Assembly: GCA_020881915.1 (NCBI GenBank) | Contig: JAJFPB010000006.1 | Coordinates: 1,116,001-1,180,000, forward strand | Source: Paramyrothecium sp. XJ0827 | Taxonomy: Eukaryota; Ascomycota; Sordariomycetes; Hypocreales; Stachybotryaceae | Reading direction: 5' to 3' | Length of the DNA stretch: 64,000 nt | In this document: positions 1 through 13,600 of the stretch, piece after piece | Layout: every line of letters begins with the position of its first letter | How positions within the stretch are numbered: position 1 is the first letter of the stretch | Translations under genes and position numbers: made by a program | Notes under the pieces: generated by a model | Database searches by the model: none | Seen by the model: the letters and a program-made list of their open reading frames with translations, nothing else | What the model was told of the DNA's origin: nothing

Positions 1-1620
1 CAGCATTCCGACAAGATGGAGCACAGAGTACCAAGCCTGACTTTGTGTCCTCTAGGATGTTCTTCAACCGGTTCAATGGTGTGTTGGGGTCGAGCGGAAC
101 AAAGTTACCGCCCGCCATTTCGATGCCGAGCATAACCACTGGAGTCCAGACAGATTTCGGAAAGCAGAATGGCACAGTTACTTCAGGCCCGATACCAAGC
201 TCCTGAAGCTTATGCCCTAGGTTAGAGGCGTATGCGCCGAGCTCTGCGTATGTCAGGCTGCCATCCCACGAAGCAATAGCGGGGGCTGATGGCTGTTTTC
301 GAATTTGACTCTCGATCATGAAGTGAATGCAGGACTCTGTGGCTGGCTGGAGATTGCTAGCTTGTGCCGCTTTTTCAAGTTCCCATTCACCAATGAGGGA
401 AACCTCGCTAACAGTGGCTGTGGTTTTCCGGAAAAGCTGCTGCGTGACCTGGTCTAGTTGGTTCGAAAGCGCAATTGCGTCCTCCTCTGACATGGTAGAT
501 TTTTCGTAGAAGAATCGTACCTCAAAACGGTCATCGAGCATGGATGCAATGAGCACAAGGGGGTAGTTGAAGTAATGAGCCATCTCCTCATGAATCTTCT
601 GTGATTCTTTATCCCCAGCGACCAGTACAGCATCGCTGCTCTCAGCCAAAAACTCCTTCGGTTGGATGATCATGAGACTTCCGAAGTCGCACGCTTCCTT
701 TGCAGAAGCGCTGAGTTTCGCAATGTTTTGGAGGCCTAGCTGTTCATGGGTAGTCATTTCCGAAGCTTGGGATTGCATGTCATCCAGCAATCTGGCGACT
801 GAGCCACCCTGGTCAATCTTGACGCGCACTGGAACCGTAGCAATTACTGGGCCAGCCATATCTTGCAGACCCTCAACAGATGCATTGCGTCCAGATACAG
901 TGGCTCCGAAGCAAATATCGTCGGAATTTGAGCGACGACCCAAAACAACGGACCATGCGGCTCGGAAGACAGTGGCTTTGGTGATAGAACCTTGCATCCT
1001 GGCAGGAGTATGGATCGTCGCAGTCAACATCCCATATGTTGTGTTTGTGTTTAGTGGTGAATGGGCAGGGAATGTTGGCCGCCTAGCGCCTTCTAACTGC
1101 GTCTTCCAGAACGATTCAGCAGCAGCAATATCAAGATTCAGGACATGGCTAATGAAGCCTGAGTAAGGTGTGATATGTGGGACAGCATTGCCATGATAGA
1201 GTGAATGGAGTGTCTTCAGAAGAATCTGGAGACTCCAACCATCAACCGTTGCATGATGCGATATCCAGACAAAATAGGTAGGCTCTGACGGGGCACTGAT
1301 CACTGCGCAGCGATTCAACTTGGATCCGTAGACCATTTCGAAATTCTGGGCTTTGCGTAGGAATGCATCCAAATCCATGCCGTTGGTTGGCTCCCATGAG
1401 AAGTCGTTTTTGAGGATGACTTGAATGGGTCTTCTGCTAGAAGACAGAATTCTTGTACGTAAATTAGCACATAGCTGAGCCGTCTGTTCCCAAGCACGTT
1501 TGAATTTCGGCACATCAATGTGATCAGGCAGTTGGAAAATGTACTTCGTGATGTAAGATTCGCGTTGCCGTGCGCCTAATGCCATAAGTCCTTCCTGCAA
1601 GGCCGAGCATGGATAAGCGT
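1..1620 (-). other. NRPS module 6 (partial): C5 and start of A6
   Basis: The condensation domain has HHATVDG at about residue 5175, unlike the HHA(V/I)YDG of the four preceding C domains. It is followed by the first roughly 110 residues of an adenylation domain (SWDGSLTYAEL, then GGNFVPLDPNTP), cut by the window edge before the pocket motifs. A6 reads VPFCFPKSVWTPVVML where A1 reads VHVCFEKSAWYFVAIL, so it belongs to a different A-domain lineage and probably activates another residue. Confidence 0.8.
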
Positions 1621-4600
1621 CCTCAACCTCCGCGTCTGGGGATAGGTTGCAGGTGGATGATAAAGAGTCTCCGAGAATGATATCAGACTCTTCATCATAT
1701 AGAAGCTCAAATGGCTTGAGATCAGATACAGGTCTCGTCGAATCAAAGATCCTGGTTGCTTTCAGTGCAAGGCTGCAAAGACGCGGGTCTTGGAAGACAT
1801 GTTTGACGTCGATGCTAATGCCTTCCCGACGAGCAGTTGACAAGAAATGTATGGCTGAGATGGAGTCTCCTCCAATGGCAAGAAAGCTGTCATCTCGACC
1901 AATAGCGCTTGTAGGTAAATGCAAGATTTGAGACCAAATATGCTGTAGGCAGACTTCCATTTCAGTCTCTGGCTCATGCTTCTCGGTACCCTGAAGCGCA
2001 TATGTGCTTAATTCTTCAGTGGACAGTCTCATCGTGGCATCACGAAGTCTCTTGCGATCTAGCTTGGTTGAGCTAATGGATGGCAAGTAAGCGCAAGGAA
2101 TGAAAGCCGTCGGGATCATGTAAGAGGGTAATTTGACCCTGAGTGCGCCCACCAGAGTTACAACTTGGCTGCGGATCTCGTCCGTGAACTCCGTGAACAA
2201 ACTCTCTTTGGTCTTGTCATAAGTTGTGGTCTCACCAGGCTGCTGAGAAAAGGAGAAATAGGCGACCAAGGTCGCTCCAGCATCCCTTCTGAGAACATCA
2301 ACGGCAACCTCAACCGCCGAAGGCAGATAAGCACGAACGAAATGCTCAACCTCGCCCAGTTCGACGCGCAAACCTCTTATCTTGACTTGTGTATCTTTAC
2401 GTGATGCGAATTCGAGAAGACCGTCCTTGTTGTAAGAGACGAGGTCCCCCGATTTGAAGAAGCGGTTGGAGTTTGCATTGGGCAGCTTTGGTGCCCATTT
2501 TGGAAGAGATGTAACAACTGCAGCGCGAGTCTTGTGTACATCTGCCAAATATTCGCGGAGAATGGTAGGTCCCTGGATCATGGCCTCTCCGACTGTGCCG
2601 ATGGGCGCCAATTTGCTGGGGTCCTCTGGGTCCACGATCCAACAGAATGACCCGACTGGTTGACCAATAGTCAAAGGTGACTCTTCCTTTGAGGCCCACT
2701 CATGAAGTGTGCTAAAGCAGCAGGTCTCTGCTGGGCCCCAGCCATTCACCAGACGAACCTTGCCAAACCATTGGTCAAAGACATTACGAGACACGGCCTC
2801 GCCGGCCAGCAGCAAAAGCTCAAGGCCAGGCACGTCTTCTGGTGGAATAGTTCGAGCGAACGATGGCGTGAGGAATGCCCAGTTGACATTGTTGTCCTTG
2901 ATAAATTGGGTGATGTTGGACATTCGAGTCTCTTCTGAGGGCACAACAAGACAGGCACCAAATAAGAGGGGACCGAAGATCTCGCCAATCGAAAGATCAA
3001 AACCGAAGGCTGCGAATTGTAGCATTCTGACATCTGAATTCAGACGCAGGGTATTTCCAATAGCATTTTGGCTGGAGCATACAGAGGCATGCTCCATGAC
3101 CAGACCTTTTGGAACACCAGTGCTACCAGACGTGAATAACACATAAGCAGCATCCTGTGGCGTGCAGGTGTTGCTTGGCCCTGCGTTGCCTGACTCTGGT
3201 AGGCTTTCCTCTAAGTCATTGACAAAATCTTCCGATATCTCGAGCACGACTTGGACAAGTTCTGCGCAGAGGGCCGTGTGCTGGGACGAGGTGAGGGCGA
3301 GCGAAGCGCCTGTCTGAGATATTATCTGCTTCTGCCTCTCAATTGGGTGTTTTGAATCCAACGGAACCCATGCAGCTCCTGCTTTGTTGATAGCCAGTAT
3401 CGAGACGAAGTACCAGGCCGACTTATCGAAGCAGACGTGGATGAACTGGCCGCTCTTGACGCCGTAGCGGTCGACAAGTACGTGCGCTAGACGATTAGCT
3501 GCCGTGTTGAATTCATCGTACGTGAGGCTTTTATCCCATGCTGCAATAGCTGGGGCATGGGGTCTAATCTTGGCTTGGTGCTCAATACGCTGATGCAGCG
3601 TGTCAATGACTGTCTGAGGGATTATTGCATTGTAAGACATGGCTTGTTCCAAATCCCAGGGAGCGGAGACCGAGACATCTCCGACTTCGGTGATGTCAGG
3701 CTGAAGAAGTTGCTTGATAACGTTCTCAAGGTGGCGGTACAGTCGATTTGTTTGGACTTCATCGAAGACCTCAGGGTCGTAAGTGAGGATGAGGTTGATG
3801 GAGTCTTGCAGAAGCTCGGCTTGAACTACGAGGGGGTAGTTGAAATAGCCGGCAAGGCCCTCTTCTGCTTCCCTGTCCGTAGAATTGTATGGTGAAAGAA
3901 TCTCGCCAACTTGGCCACCAATAGCTGCTAGTTTCTCTGAAGGTTGTACAACTAGTAGACTGCTAAAATCGCATAGCTCCTGGAAGCCAAGCTTGGCTAT
4001 TCTCTGAAGGCCAAATTGCTCATATCTCGTCATCTCAGAGGCCTGGGCCTGGATGCCCTGCAGAAAAGAGGAGACGCCTTGACTGCCGTTCAGTTGAATG
4101 CGCACAGGCACAGTTGCAACCATTGGTCCCGGCATGTCGCTGACATCCTGTACGGGTGCTTGTCGCCCGGAGACCGTTGTTCCGAAGCAGACATCTTCTG
4201 TCTCGCAATAACGGCCCAGTACAATTGCCCAAGCAGCTCTGATAATCGTAGCCTTGGTAACGGAAGTCTGCATTGACACATCTGGGAGCTCAATTAGGTT
4301 CTGCATCAGACGGACAGACTTTCTGCCATTGTCATGTCTGGAGTCATTGCTCAAGCGCGAAGGGTATTTGGCAGCCTTAGCACCCGCGAGCTGCTTTGTC
4401 CAGAATGTCTCAGCGTTCTGTACATTGATTTTGCAGGTAAAGTTGATAAAGTGAGAGTACGGTTTGAGCTCAATCGTGCTGGAGCCCGTATAGTTATCAG
4501 ATAGTGTAGAGAGCATTAATCGAAGAGTCCAGCCATCATAGACCGCGTGGTGACCAATCCAGATGAAGTAGTTATCACCGTTCGGCTGCTCTACCAAGCC

Positions 4601-7600
4601 GTACCGGTTGAGCCGAGAACCATAAGACATAGTCACATCTTTTGTAGAATGGAGGAATGACTCGAGGTCGTTGCCATCGGTTCTCTCCCACTGGGTATCG
4701 TTATTTACCACGACTTGCACTGTGCTTGAGGATGGTAGCTGAAGAATTCGAGTGCGGAGGTTCGGGCATTGCGAGACAGTTTGCTCCCAAGCAGCCTTGA
4801 ATTGAGATACATCAATCTGTTGACCGAGGCGATATACCCATTTGGCAATGTAAGACCCTGGCTGCTTCACAGAGAGGGCCATTAACCCCTCTTGAAGCGC
4901 AGTGCATGGATACGCATCTTCGATTTCTTGGCCGTTATCCAATGAACATTGCTCACGAGCAACCCTGTAAGCTTCAGATTGATCACTGTCGAGTAGAGAG
5001 AAAGGTGAAATCTCCAGCGCCTTGGCTTGGTTCTTAGCCTCTCTGGCTCGAGCTGCAACACAAAAGAGCCTAGGATCATCGAAGATATCCTTAACGGTGA
5101 GACCCAAACCACTCTCTTGGGCGGTGGCAACCAAGTGAATTGCAGTGATGGAGTCACCGCCGAGCCGGAAGAAACTGTCGCTTCTCCCAATAGTTTCAGA
5201 CTTGATACCGAGTATTTGAGCCCATAGCTTCTGCATGCCCTCCTCGGCGGCTGTCTCAGGAGCCTGCTTGACGCTGTTGACCAATGCATATTGTGCAAGC
5301 TCATCCTGAGTTAGTACGGAGGTACGCTGCTGGAGCCCCTTTCTGTCGAGCTTCGTCGAAGTAATGAAAGGCAGGAAATTGCATGGAATGAAAAGCGTTG
5401 GAATCATGTAGGTGGGCAAGACGACGCTCAATTCACTGATAAGAGCGTTGAGGTCAAATTCCATGTCTTGAGTGAGCGGCAAGAAAACTGATTCCCTGGA
5501 CAGCTTTGACACTTCGTTCTTTGGGGAGAAGTAGAGCACAATGGAAGTACCCACTTCCGTTGTGAAGGTGTCCACAGCCACCTCAGTTGCAGCTAAATGT
5601 GACGATTGCCGGATATGATGTTCAATTTCGCCAAGCTCCACACGCAAACCACGAATCTTGACCTGGGTGTCCTTACGAGAGACAAATTCTAGGGTTCCAT
5701 CACTGTTATAAGAACAGAGGTCCCCAGACCTAAAGAATCGTTTGGATGGCAAGGATGAGGTTTGCGCCCAATCCGGGATAGAGGCGACTATAGAAGCCTG
5801 AGTCTTCAAAGGATCTGCTAAATATTCTCGAAGCAGAGTAGGTCCCTGTATCATCACTTCACCAACTGTTCCCATTGGAGCGAGCTCTCTGTTGTTATCC
5901 GCATCCACTATCCAACAGAATGACCCAACCGGCCGTCCAATAGTGAGTGGCGAGTCGTCAGCGTCCTTCCATTCGTGGATTGTGCTGAAACAACAGGTCT
6001 CTGCGGGACCCCAACCGTTGGCAAGCCTCAAGTGGCCGAACCACTGGTCGAACACATCTTGGGGAACAGCCTCGCCCGCCAACAGCATCAGCTGGAGGGA
6101 AGGAATATCCGTAGGGCTCAGAGTGCGAGCATACGATGGGGTAAGGTATGCCCAAGTGATTTGGTGGTTGTTGATGAACTGAACCATGTTGTTCATCCGG
6201 TCGTGATCTGAAGGGATAAACAGGCTGCCACCGCAGATTAAGGGGCCAAAGATCTCGCCAATTGAAAGGTCAAAAACAAATGCTGCGAACTGGAGCATCC
6301 GAACGTCTGGTGACATTCCAAGCCTCTTCACAATAGCCGTCTGACTACTAGAGACGGCCCTATGCTCCATGACTAATCCTTTCGGGGTTCCAGTGCTACC
6401 TGAAGTGAAGAGAACGTAGGCAGCATCACTAGGAGAGACCTCTGTGGTTGGCCCGCTTGCATTCCCATTGATGCGAGCAAGCTCTATATCAAGCTCTGGT
6501 GCAACGATGAGGACCTTCTCTACCAAGTTGTTGCAAAGCTTTGCATTTGCTGGGGAGACAAGAGCTACTCTAGCCTTGGTTTGCGATGTGACCTGCTTCT
6601 GCCTTTCAAGTGGATGGCTGGGATCCAGAGGAACCCAAGCAGCGCCAGCCTTATTGATCGCTAGAATCGAGATAAAATGCCATGCAGACTTTTCAAAGCA
6701 GACGTGCACCAAGTCTCCCTTCCTCACACCATAAACGTCAATGAGATGGTGCGAAAGTCGATTGGCAGCAGCATTGAACTCGGCATAGGTAAGCTCCTTG
6801 TCCCATGCAACGATAGCTGGAGCGTCCGGCTGCTTTCGAACCTGCTCCTCGATCAATCCATGTAATGTGCTTTCGACAACAATTGGCTCTGTGTCATTAT
6901 ACTCAAGTGCCTTCTCTAGGTCCCATGTCGAAGATAGCTCAACATCACCCAAGCAAAGATCGTCCGTCTGAGACAGTTGTTGAAGTACATGCTCGTAGTG
7001 GTGATAAAGGTGAGTTACTTGCCCTTCATCGATCACAGAAGGGTCAAATGTGACATTTAACCTCAAGGAGCTTTCAGAAAGCTCGCCCTGAACTACCAAT
7101 GGGTAATTGAAATATCCATCGAGGCTGGTCTCAGCAAAACTCTCTTCAACCTCTTGGAGGATATCGTCAGCCTGACCTCCATGGGCTGCAGCCATCTTTT
7201 GGAATGGCTGAACAACCAACAAGCTGTTAAAGCCACATGCTTCTTGGAAACCGAGTTTGGCAATATTTTGAAGTCCGAATTGCTCGTACGCTGTCATTTT
7301 CACGGACTGATTCTGAACCTCGCCCAAAAAGCTAGAGATCCGCTCCTTGGGATCTAAGCGGATGCGAATAGGTACAGTAGCAATAGTAGGACCGGGCATC
7401 TCGTCAAGTCCTGGCACAGATGCTTGACGACCAGAGATTGTTGTGCCAAAAGTGATGTCGCCAGTGTCGCTGTATTTGGCGAGCACAATGGCCCAAGCAG
7501 CGCGAAGAATAGTTGCCTGGGTGATAGAAGCATGAACCGATGGTGGGAGTGTGATGCTCTGGATGAATTGACGATCAGACTTCCTTTGTGAATTGGCTTT

Positions 7601-10600
7601 GCGAGCCGGTGGATAACTTGCAAGGCTCGCGCCCGACAACTGCTCTGTCCAGAACCGCTCGGCTTCGCTTACGTCTGTTGCCATGACGTGGCTGATGAAG
7701 CGAGCATAAGACTCCATCTTGGAATTGGAATGGCCAAGATACTCATCAGCCAGGGTTGAAAGTATCAGACGCATTGTCCATCCATCGTAGATAGCGTGGT
7801 GTCCGATCCACACGAAGTACGAATCGCCGCTGGCTTCTGTGACGAGACCATATCTGCTGAGCCTGGATCCAAGTGACATCTCAATTCGTCGTGTAGATGT
7901 CATGAACCCAGTTAGATCTAGCCCGTCAGTGTATTCCCAGGCAATATCCTCGTCCAAGATAACCTGAACTGTCTTGCCGTGAATTTGGATCATTCGGGTA
8001 CGCAAATTTGGGCACTTCTTGATTGTTCTCTCCCAAGCTGTCCTGAAGCGAGCGACTTCTGTGTCGCTGCCGAGGCGGTACACCCACTTTGCGATGTATG
8101 ATCCAGGCTGTTTCTGTGATAGAGCGATCAGACCCTCCTGGAGTGGCGTACATGGATATGCGTCTTGAATAGCTTGTTCACTGGATAGCTTGCATTGTTT
8201 TTGTGCTGCGCTTTTAACAAGACCCTTACGGGATTCATCAAGTAGACTGAATGGCTGTAGCTGAGAATTGTTGATCGTGGTGATACTTCCAGGCTTGCAT
8301 GCGGTGGCGATCGTGGAAAGCCTTGGGTCGTCAAAGATATCCTTCACAGTGAGTTGCAGGTCGTGTTCCCTGGCAATGGAGACAAGGCGGATAGCCAGGA
8401 TTGAATCTCCGCCAATTTGCAGGAAATTGTCATGTCTACCAATACGGTCTGCCTTTAGGCCAAGCAGCTGAGCCCAAATTCCCTGGAGAGCAATTTCCGT
8501 CTCAGTAACGGGCGGTTCCTTGATGCTTTCGCTCAAAGCATAACCGGAAAGATTTTCCTGGCTTAGGGCAAGGGTGCGCTGCTTTAAGCTCTGTCTGTCA
8601 AGCTTGGTTGATGTGATATATGGCATGAATTTACACTGGATAAAGAGCGTAGGTATCATGTATCTAGGGATGGCAATGCTGAGTTTGCTGACGGTGGCGC
8701 TGAGGTCGCTTCGCAGCACATCATCAAGAGGCTCAAAAAAGTCCTCATCTGACACCACTGGCTTTGACTCTTCTGTGAGGCAGAAGTACGTGACCAAAGT
8801 TGTGCTAAGCTCCGTCTTTAGCACATCCACAGCCACTTGGGAAGCCTGGGGCAGGCAGTTCCGCATATGAAGTTCAACCTCACCAAGTTCAACCCGGAGA
8901 CCGCGGATTTTGACCTGGGTATCGCGCCGAGACACAAACTCAATAGCCCCCTCCCTGTTATAGAAGCACAGGTCTCCTGATTTGAAAAGGCGACTGAATG
9001 ATGCCTCGGTTCGATATGGCAACCACTCAGGAACAGCCGTGACTGTTGAATTTCTCGTTTTCTCGGGATCAGCTAGATATTCTTGAAGTATGGTTGGACC
9101 TTGGATCACGACCTCGCCAATGGTACCCACTGGAGCCAACTGGTTATGGTCGTTTGGGTTAACTATCCAACAGTTGCACGCCACAGGTCTGCCAACAACC
9201 AGAGGAGACTCGTCAGGGTGAGTCCATTCGTGCAATGTACTGAAGCAACAAGTCTCAGCAGGGCCCCAGCCGTTGATCAATCGTACTTTGCCGAACCACT
9301 GTTGGAAAACGTCCTGTGGTACGGCCTCTCCAGCGAATAGCAAGAGCTCCAAGGATGGGACTTCGCTTGCTTGTAACGTTCGAGCGTAGAAAGGTGTAAG
9401 ATAGGACCAATTGATATCATTGTCGTTAATAAATTGCTTGATTCCATTCAAACGGGTATCGTCCGATGGAACAATGACGCTAGCTCCGCTGATCAAGGGA
9501 CCAAAGATCTCGCCAATAGACAAGTCGAAAACGAAGGCTGCAAATTGCAACATTCTCACGTCGGCGGTCATGCCAAGGGTTTTGCAGATAGCCACTTGAC
9601 TGGAGCATAGCGAGCTATGTCTCATCACCAAGCCCTTCGGGGTTCCAGTACTTCCAGACGTAAACAGTACATATGCGACATTGCTGGGAGACACTGCTGG
9701 CGGGTTGAACTTCGAGGCCGGGTTTCGTTCTTGCAGCTGGTTATCTAACGAAGGTGATACTTCAAGAACATTTTGGACCAAGCTCCTGCAGATGGAAATA
9801 TTGGACGGCGAAGCAAGAGCCAACCTTGAACCAGTTTGCTGGACAATTCGTTTCTGGCGATCCTGTGGGTGACTCGGCTCTAACGGGACCCATGCAGCTC
9901 CAGCCTTGTTGACCGCTAGAATGGCTACGAAATGCCATGCTGACTTCTCAAAGCAAACGTGCACCATATCCCCGACTTCAACATTGAGGACACTGACTAA
10001 GTGGCTAGCCAATCTATTCGCCGCATCGTTGAGTTGGCTGTAGGTAAATACCCGATCCCAGGCTGAGATAGCGGTAGCATCAGGGCGGGTTTGGGCTTGG
10101 GCCTCGATAAGGTTGTGAATTGTATCCTCAACCACCTCCGGCTTCCCCTTGTTGTACTGAATAGACTGCTGAAGATCCCATGGTGAAGCAACTGAGATAT
10201 CTCCCAAAGCACTGGTCTCCTTGGTTTGCAACTGCTTTACAACATGTTCAAAATGGCGAGACAGCCGCACCATCTGCTCTTCGTCAACCACTTCGGGATT
10301 GAATGTGAGGCTCAAATCAACAGCGTCGTCAGTGATTTCGCCCTGAATGACCAGTGGGTAATTGAAGTATCCAGCCAGGTTGTCTTCATTTCCTTTCCGT
10401 GAGGACTCATCTAACTCGGCGATTCTATCAGCATGACTCGCCATTGCTGCCATGCGTTGAAATGGCTGAACAACCAACAAACTGCTGAAGTCACAAGCCT
10501 CTTGGAATCCTAACTTCGAAATGTTCTGGAGACCATACTGTTCATACGCAGTCATCTCGGCAGCTTGGCTTTGGACTCCGTATAGGAAAGCAGCAACATT

Positions 10601-13600
10601 CTGCTTGGGATCAAGGGAAATTCGGACTGGCACTGTAGCGACCATGGGTCCTGGCATCTCGCTCAAGTCAGGCACAGAAGCCTGCCGCCCGGACACAGTC
10701 GTGCCAAAGCAGACATCGTCAATATCACAATAGCTACCAAGTATTATGGCCCAAGCGGCTCGCAAAATGGTGGCCTTTGTGATTGAAGAGTGGTTGATGA
10801 AGTGAAAGTCAATGTTGCTGTGAATGATTCTCGCGGATTTATTCTTCAGGGTGGAATTTCGAGGTACTGGAGGGAAGCTACAGTGCTTAGCTCCCTCTAA
10901 CTGATGAGACCAGAATTGTTTTGCCTGTTTTTCATTGATGCTTGAGGTGTACTCAATGAATCGTGAGTACGGTTTGAGTTGAAGGGACTGGTTCCCAGTA
11001 TAGACCCCGGCAAGTACAGAAAGCATTAGCTGCATGGTCCATCCATCATAGATTGCATGATGGGCAATCCAGGCAAAATAACAGTCGCCGCTAGAACCAT
11101 CCTGCACAATACCGTAGCGACTTAGCCTGTCACCGAGACTCATTTCGGCCTTTGAAGCAATATTAAGGAACGAGTCGAGATCCATGTCGTCGGTCGGTTC
11201 CCAATGAATGTCAGTGTCCAAGACAGCCTGTAGAATAACGCCTTGGACTTCAACCATGCGAGTGCGGAGGTTGGTACAAAGTTGCACTGTTTTCTCCCAG
11301 GCGGCCACAAAGCGGGAAATTTCAACAGTAGGCCCAAGGCGATAGACCCATTTGGCAATATAGGATCCTGGTTGCTTCAAAGACAAGGCTACGAGGCCCT
11401 CCTGCAGAGGAGTGCAAGGATAAGCATCTTCAACGACTTGTCCATTCGTCAGAGCGCACTGCTCGTCAGCAGCCGCTTGCATTGCATGCTTTTGTTCGTC
11501 GGTGAGGAGAGAAAATGGAGGCAAGGGTGCGGCAATAGTCGGCTCGCTCTCGGCCGACGTACACTTGGCTGCGACGCTGAAAAGCCGGGGATCATCAAAC
11601 ACATCCTTGACTGAGACCAGCACGCCTTGGCCACGTAGAGCAGAAACGAGATGGATCGCGGCAATAGAGTCACCTCCAATCTGAAGGAAATTATCGCTCC
11701 GCCCGATCTTCTCTGCATCCAAATTGAGGATTTGTGCCCACATTTGCTGTAAGGCGAGCTCCATATCTGTCTCAGGTTTTGTGCTCATGGTGCTGTCGAC
11801 CAAAGCGTACTCCCTGAGCGCATCATGGCCCAGCAAAGCAGTGCGCTGTTGCAGTCCCTTCCGATCAATTTTGGTCGAGGTGATAAAGGGCATGAAGCTG
11901 CATCGAATGAACAGGGTCGGTATCATATAACGAGGCAGCTTGGTACTGAGGTCGCTGACCATAGCACCCAGCTCCTGTTGCATGTCATAGTCCAGATGCA
12001 TGAATACGTCCTCATCAGGCTTGGCAAGTCTAGAATCGTTGTTGCAGCAGAAGTAAGTAATGAGATTTGAACCAGTATCGGTACTGAACATATCCACAAC
12101 GACCTGGTAGTCTGCTGGGAGAAGTTCCCGAATGTGGTGCTCAACCTCACTCAGTTCCACGCGCAAACCACGGATCTTAACCTGCGTATCCCGTCGAGAT
12201 ACAAATTCTAGGGTGCCGTCCTCGTTATATGAGCAAAGATCACCTGATTTAAAGAAGCGATTGAAGGTCGAGTGCTCGGCCCAGTCCGGCAAATTAGTGA
12301 CCAAGCTTGCCTGTGTTCTCTGGGAGTCTGCCAGATACTCTCGTAGCAGCGTAGGGCCTTGGATCATTACCTCACCAACCGTTCCAATGGGTGCGAGTTG
12401 CTGAGGATTCTGTGGATCGACAATCCAGCAAAAAGCCCCAACTGGGCGACCAATTGTTAAGGGCGATTCTTTTGGTGATACCCATTCATGGATTGTGCTG
12501 AAGCAGCATGTTTCTGCCGGTCCCCAGCCGTTGAAGAAGCGAACCTTACCAAACCAGCGATCAAATACATCATGCGGGACAGCCTCTCCGGCCAGCAAGA
12601 GGACGTCCAACGATGGAAGAGACTCAGGCTTCAAAGTCCGAGCGAATGAGGGAGTCAGGTACAACCAATTGACCTTTTGATCCTGGATGAACTGTTCGAG
12701 GCTGTCCATCCTGATCTTCTCCGATGGAACGACCACACTGCCCGCATTGAGCAGTGGACCGAAAATCTCACCGATAGATAGATCAAAGACAAAAGCAGCG
12801 AACTGTAACATCCTAGTATCCTCGTTTATGCCTAGTACCTTACCAATAGCAGTTTGGCTGGTACAAACCGACCAATGCTCCATAACGAGACCCTTGGGCG
12901 TACCAGTACTGCCAGAGGTGAAAAGCACATAGGCTGCATCACGAGACGTAACGGTCGTTGTTGGTCCTACCTTACTCGACCTCGGATTCTGTTCCATCAA
13001 CTGGGCGTCCAACTCCGAGCTTACCGAAATGACATCCTGCATGAGATTTTGGCAAGCAGCGCGAGTTGACTCTGAAGTCAATGCCAATCTCGCCTTTGTC
13101 TGCGCCATGACTTGCTGTTGACGCTGGGCTGGGTGAGAAGGATCGAGAGGCACCCACGCGGCACCAGCCTTATTAATGGCCAGGATTGCCACAAAATACC
13201 ATGCTGATTTCTCAAAGCATACGTGGATCAGGTCGCCGGATCGAACGCCAAATCTCTCCACCAAATAGTTGGCGAGCCTATTGGCGGCAGCATTGAGCTG
13301 GCTGTACGTGAATGTCTGGTCCCAGCCAATGATAGCAGGTAATCCAGGGCTTGACTCTGCCTGCTTCTGAATGAGGTCATGAAGACACGCATCAACTACT
13401 TCAGGGTGCTTTGAGTTCAGCTCTCGAGCTCTCTGCAGGTCGTAAGAACCAGCAATGGCAATGTCTTTAACCATCAAATCCTGGCCGCTGAGAAGCTGCT
13501 GAACAATATTTTCATACTGGTTCGCAAGAGCTGTAACAGCTTGTTCGTTCAAGATGTCTGACATGTACTCCAGCGCCACATTGATATAACCATCGTGCAC

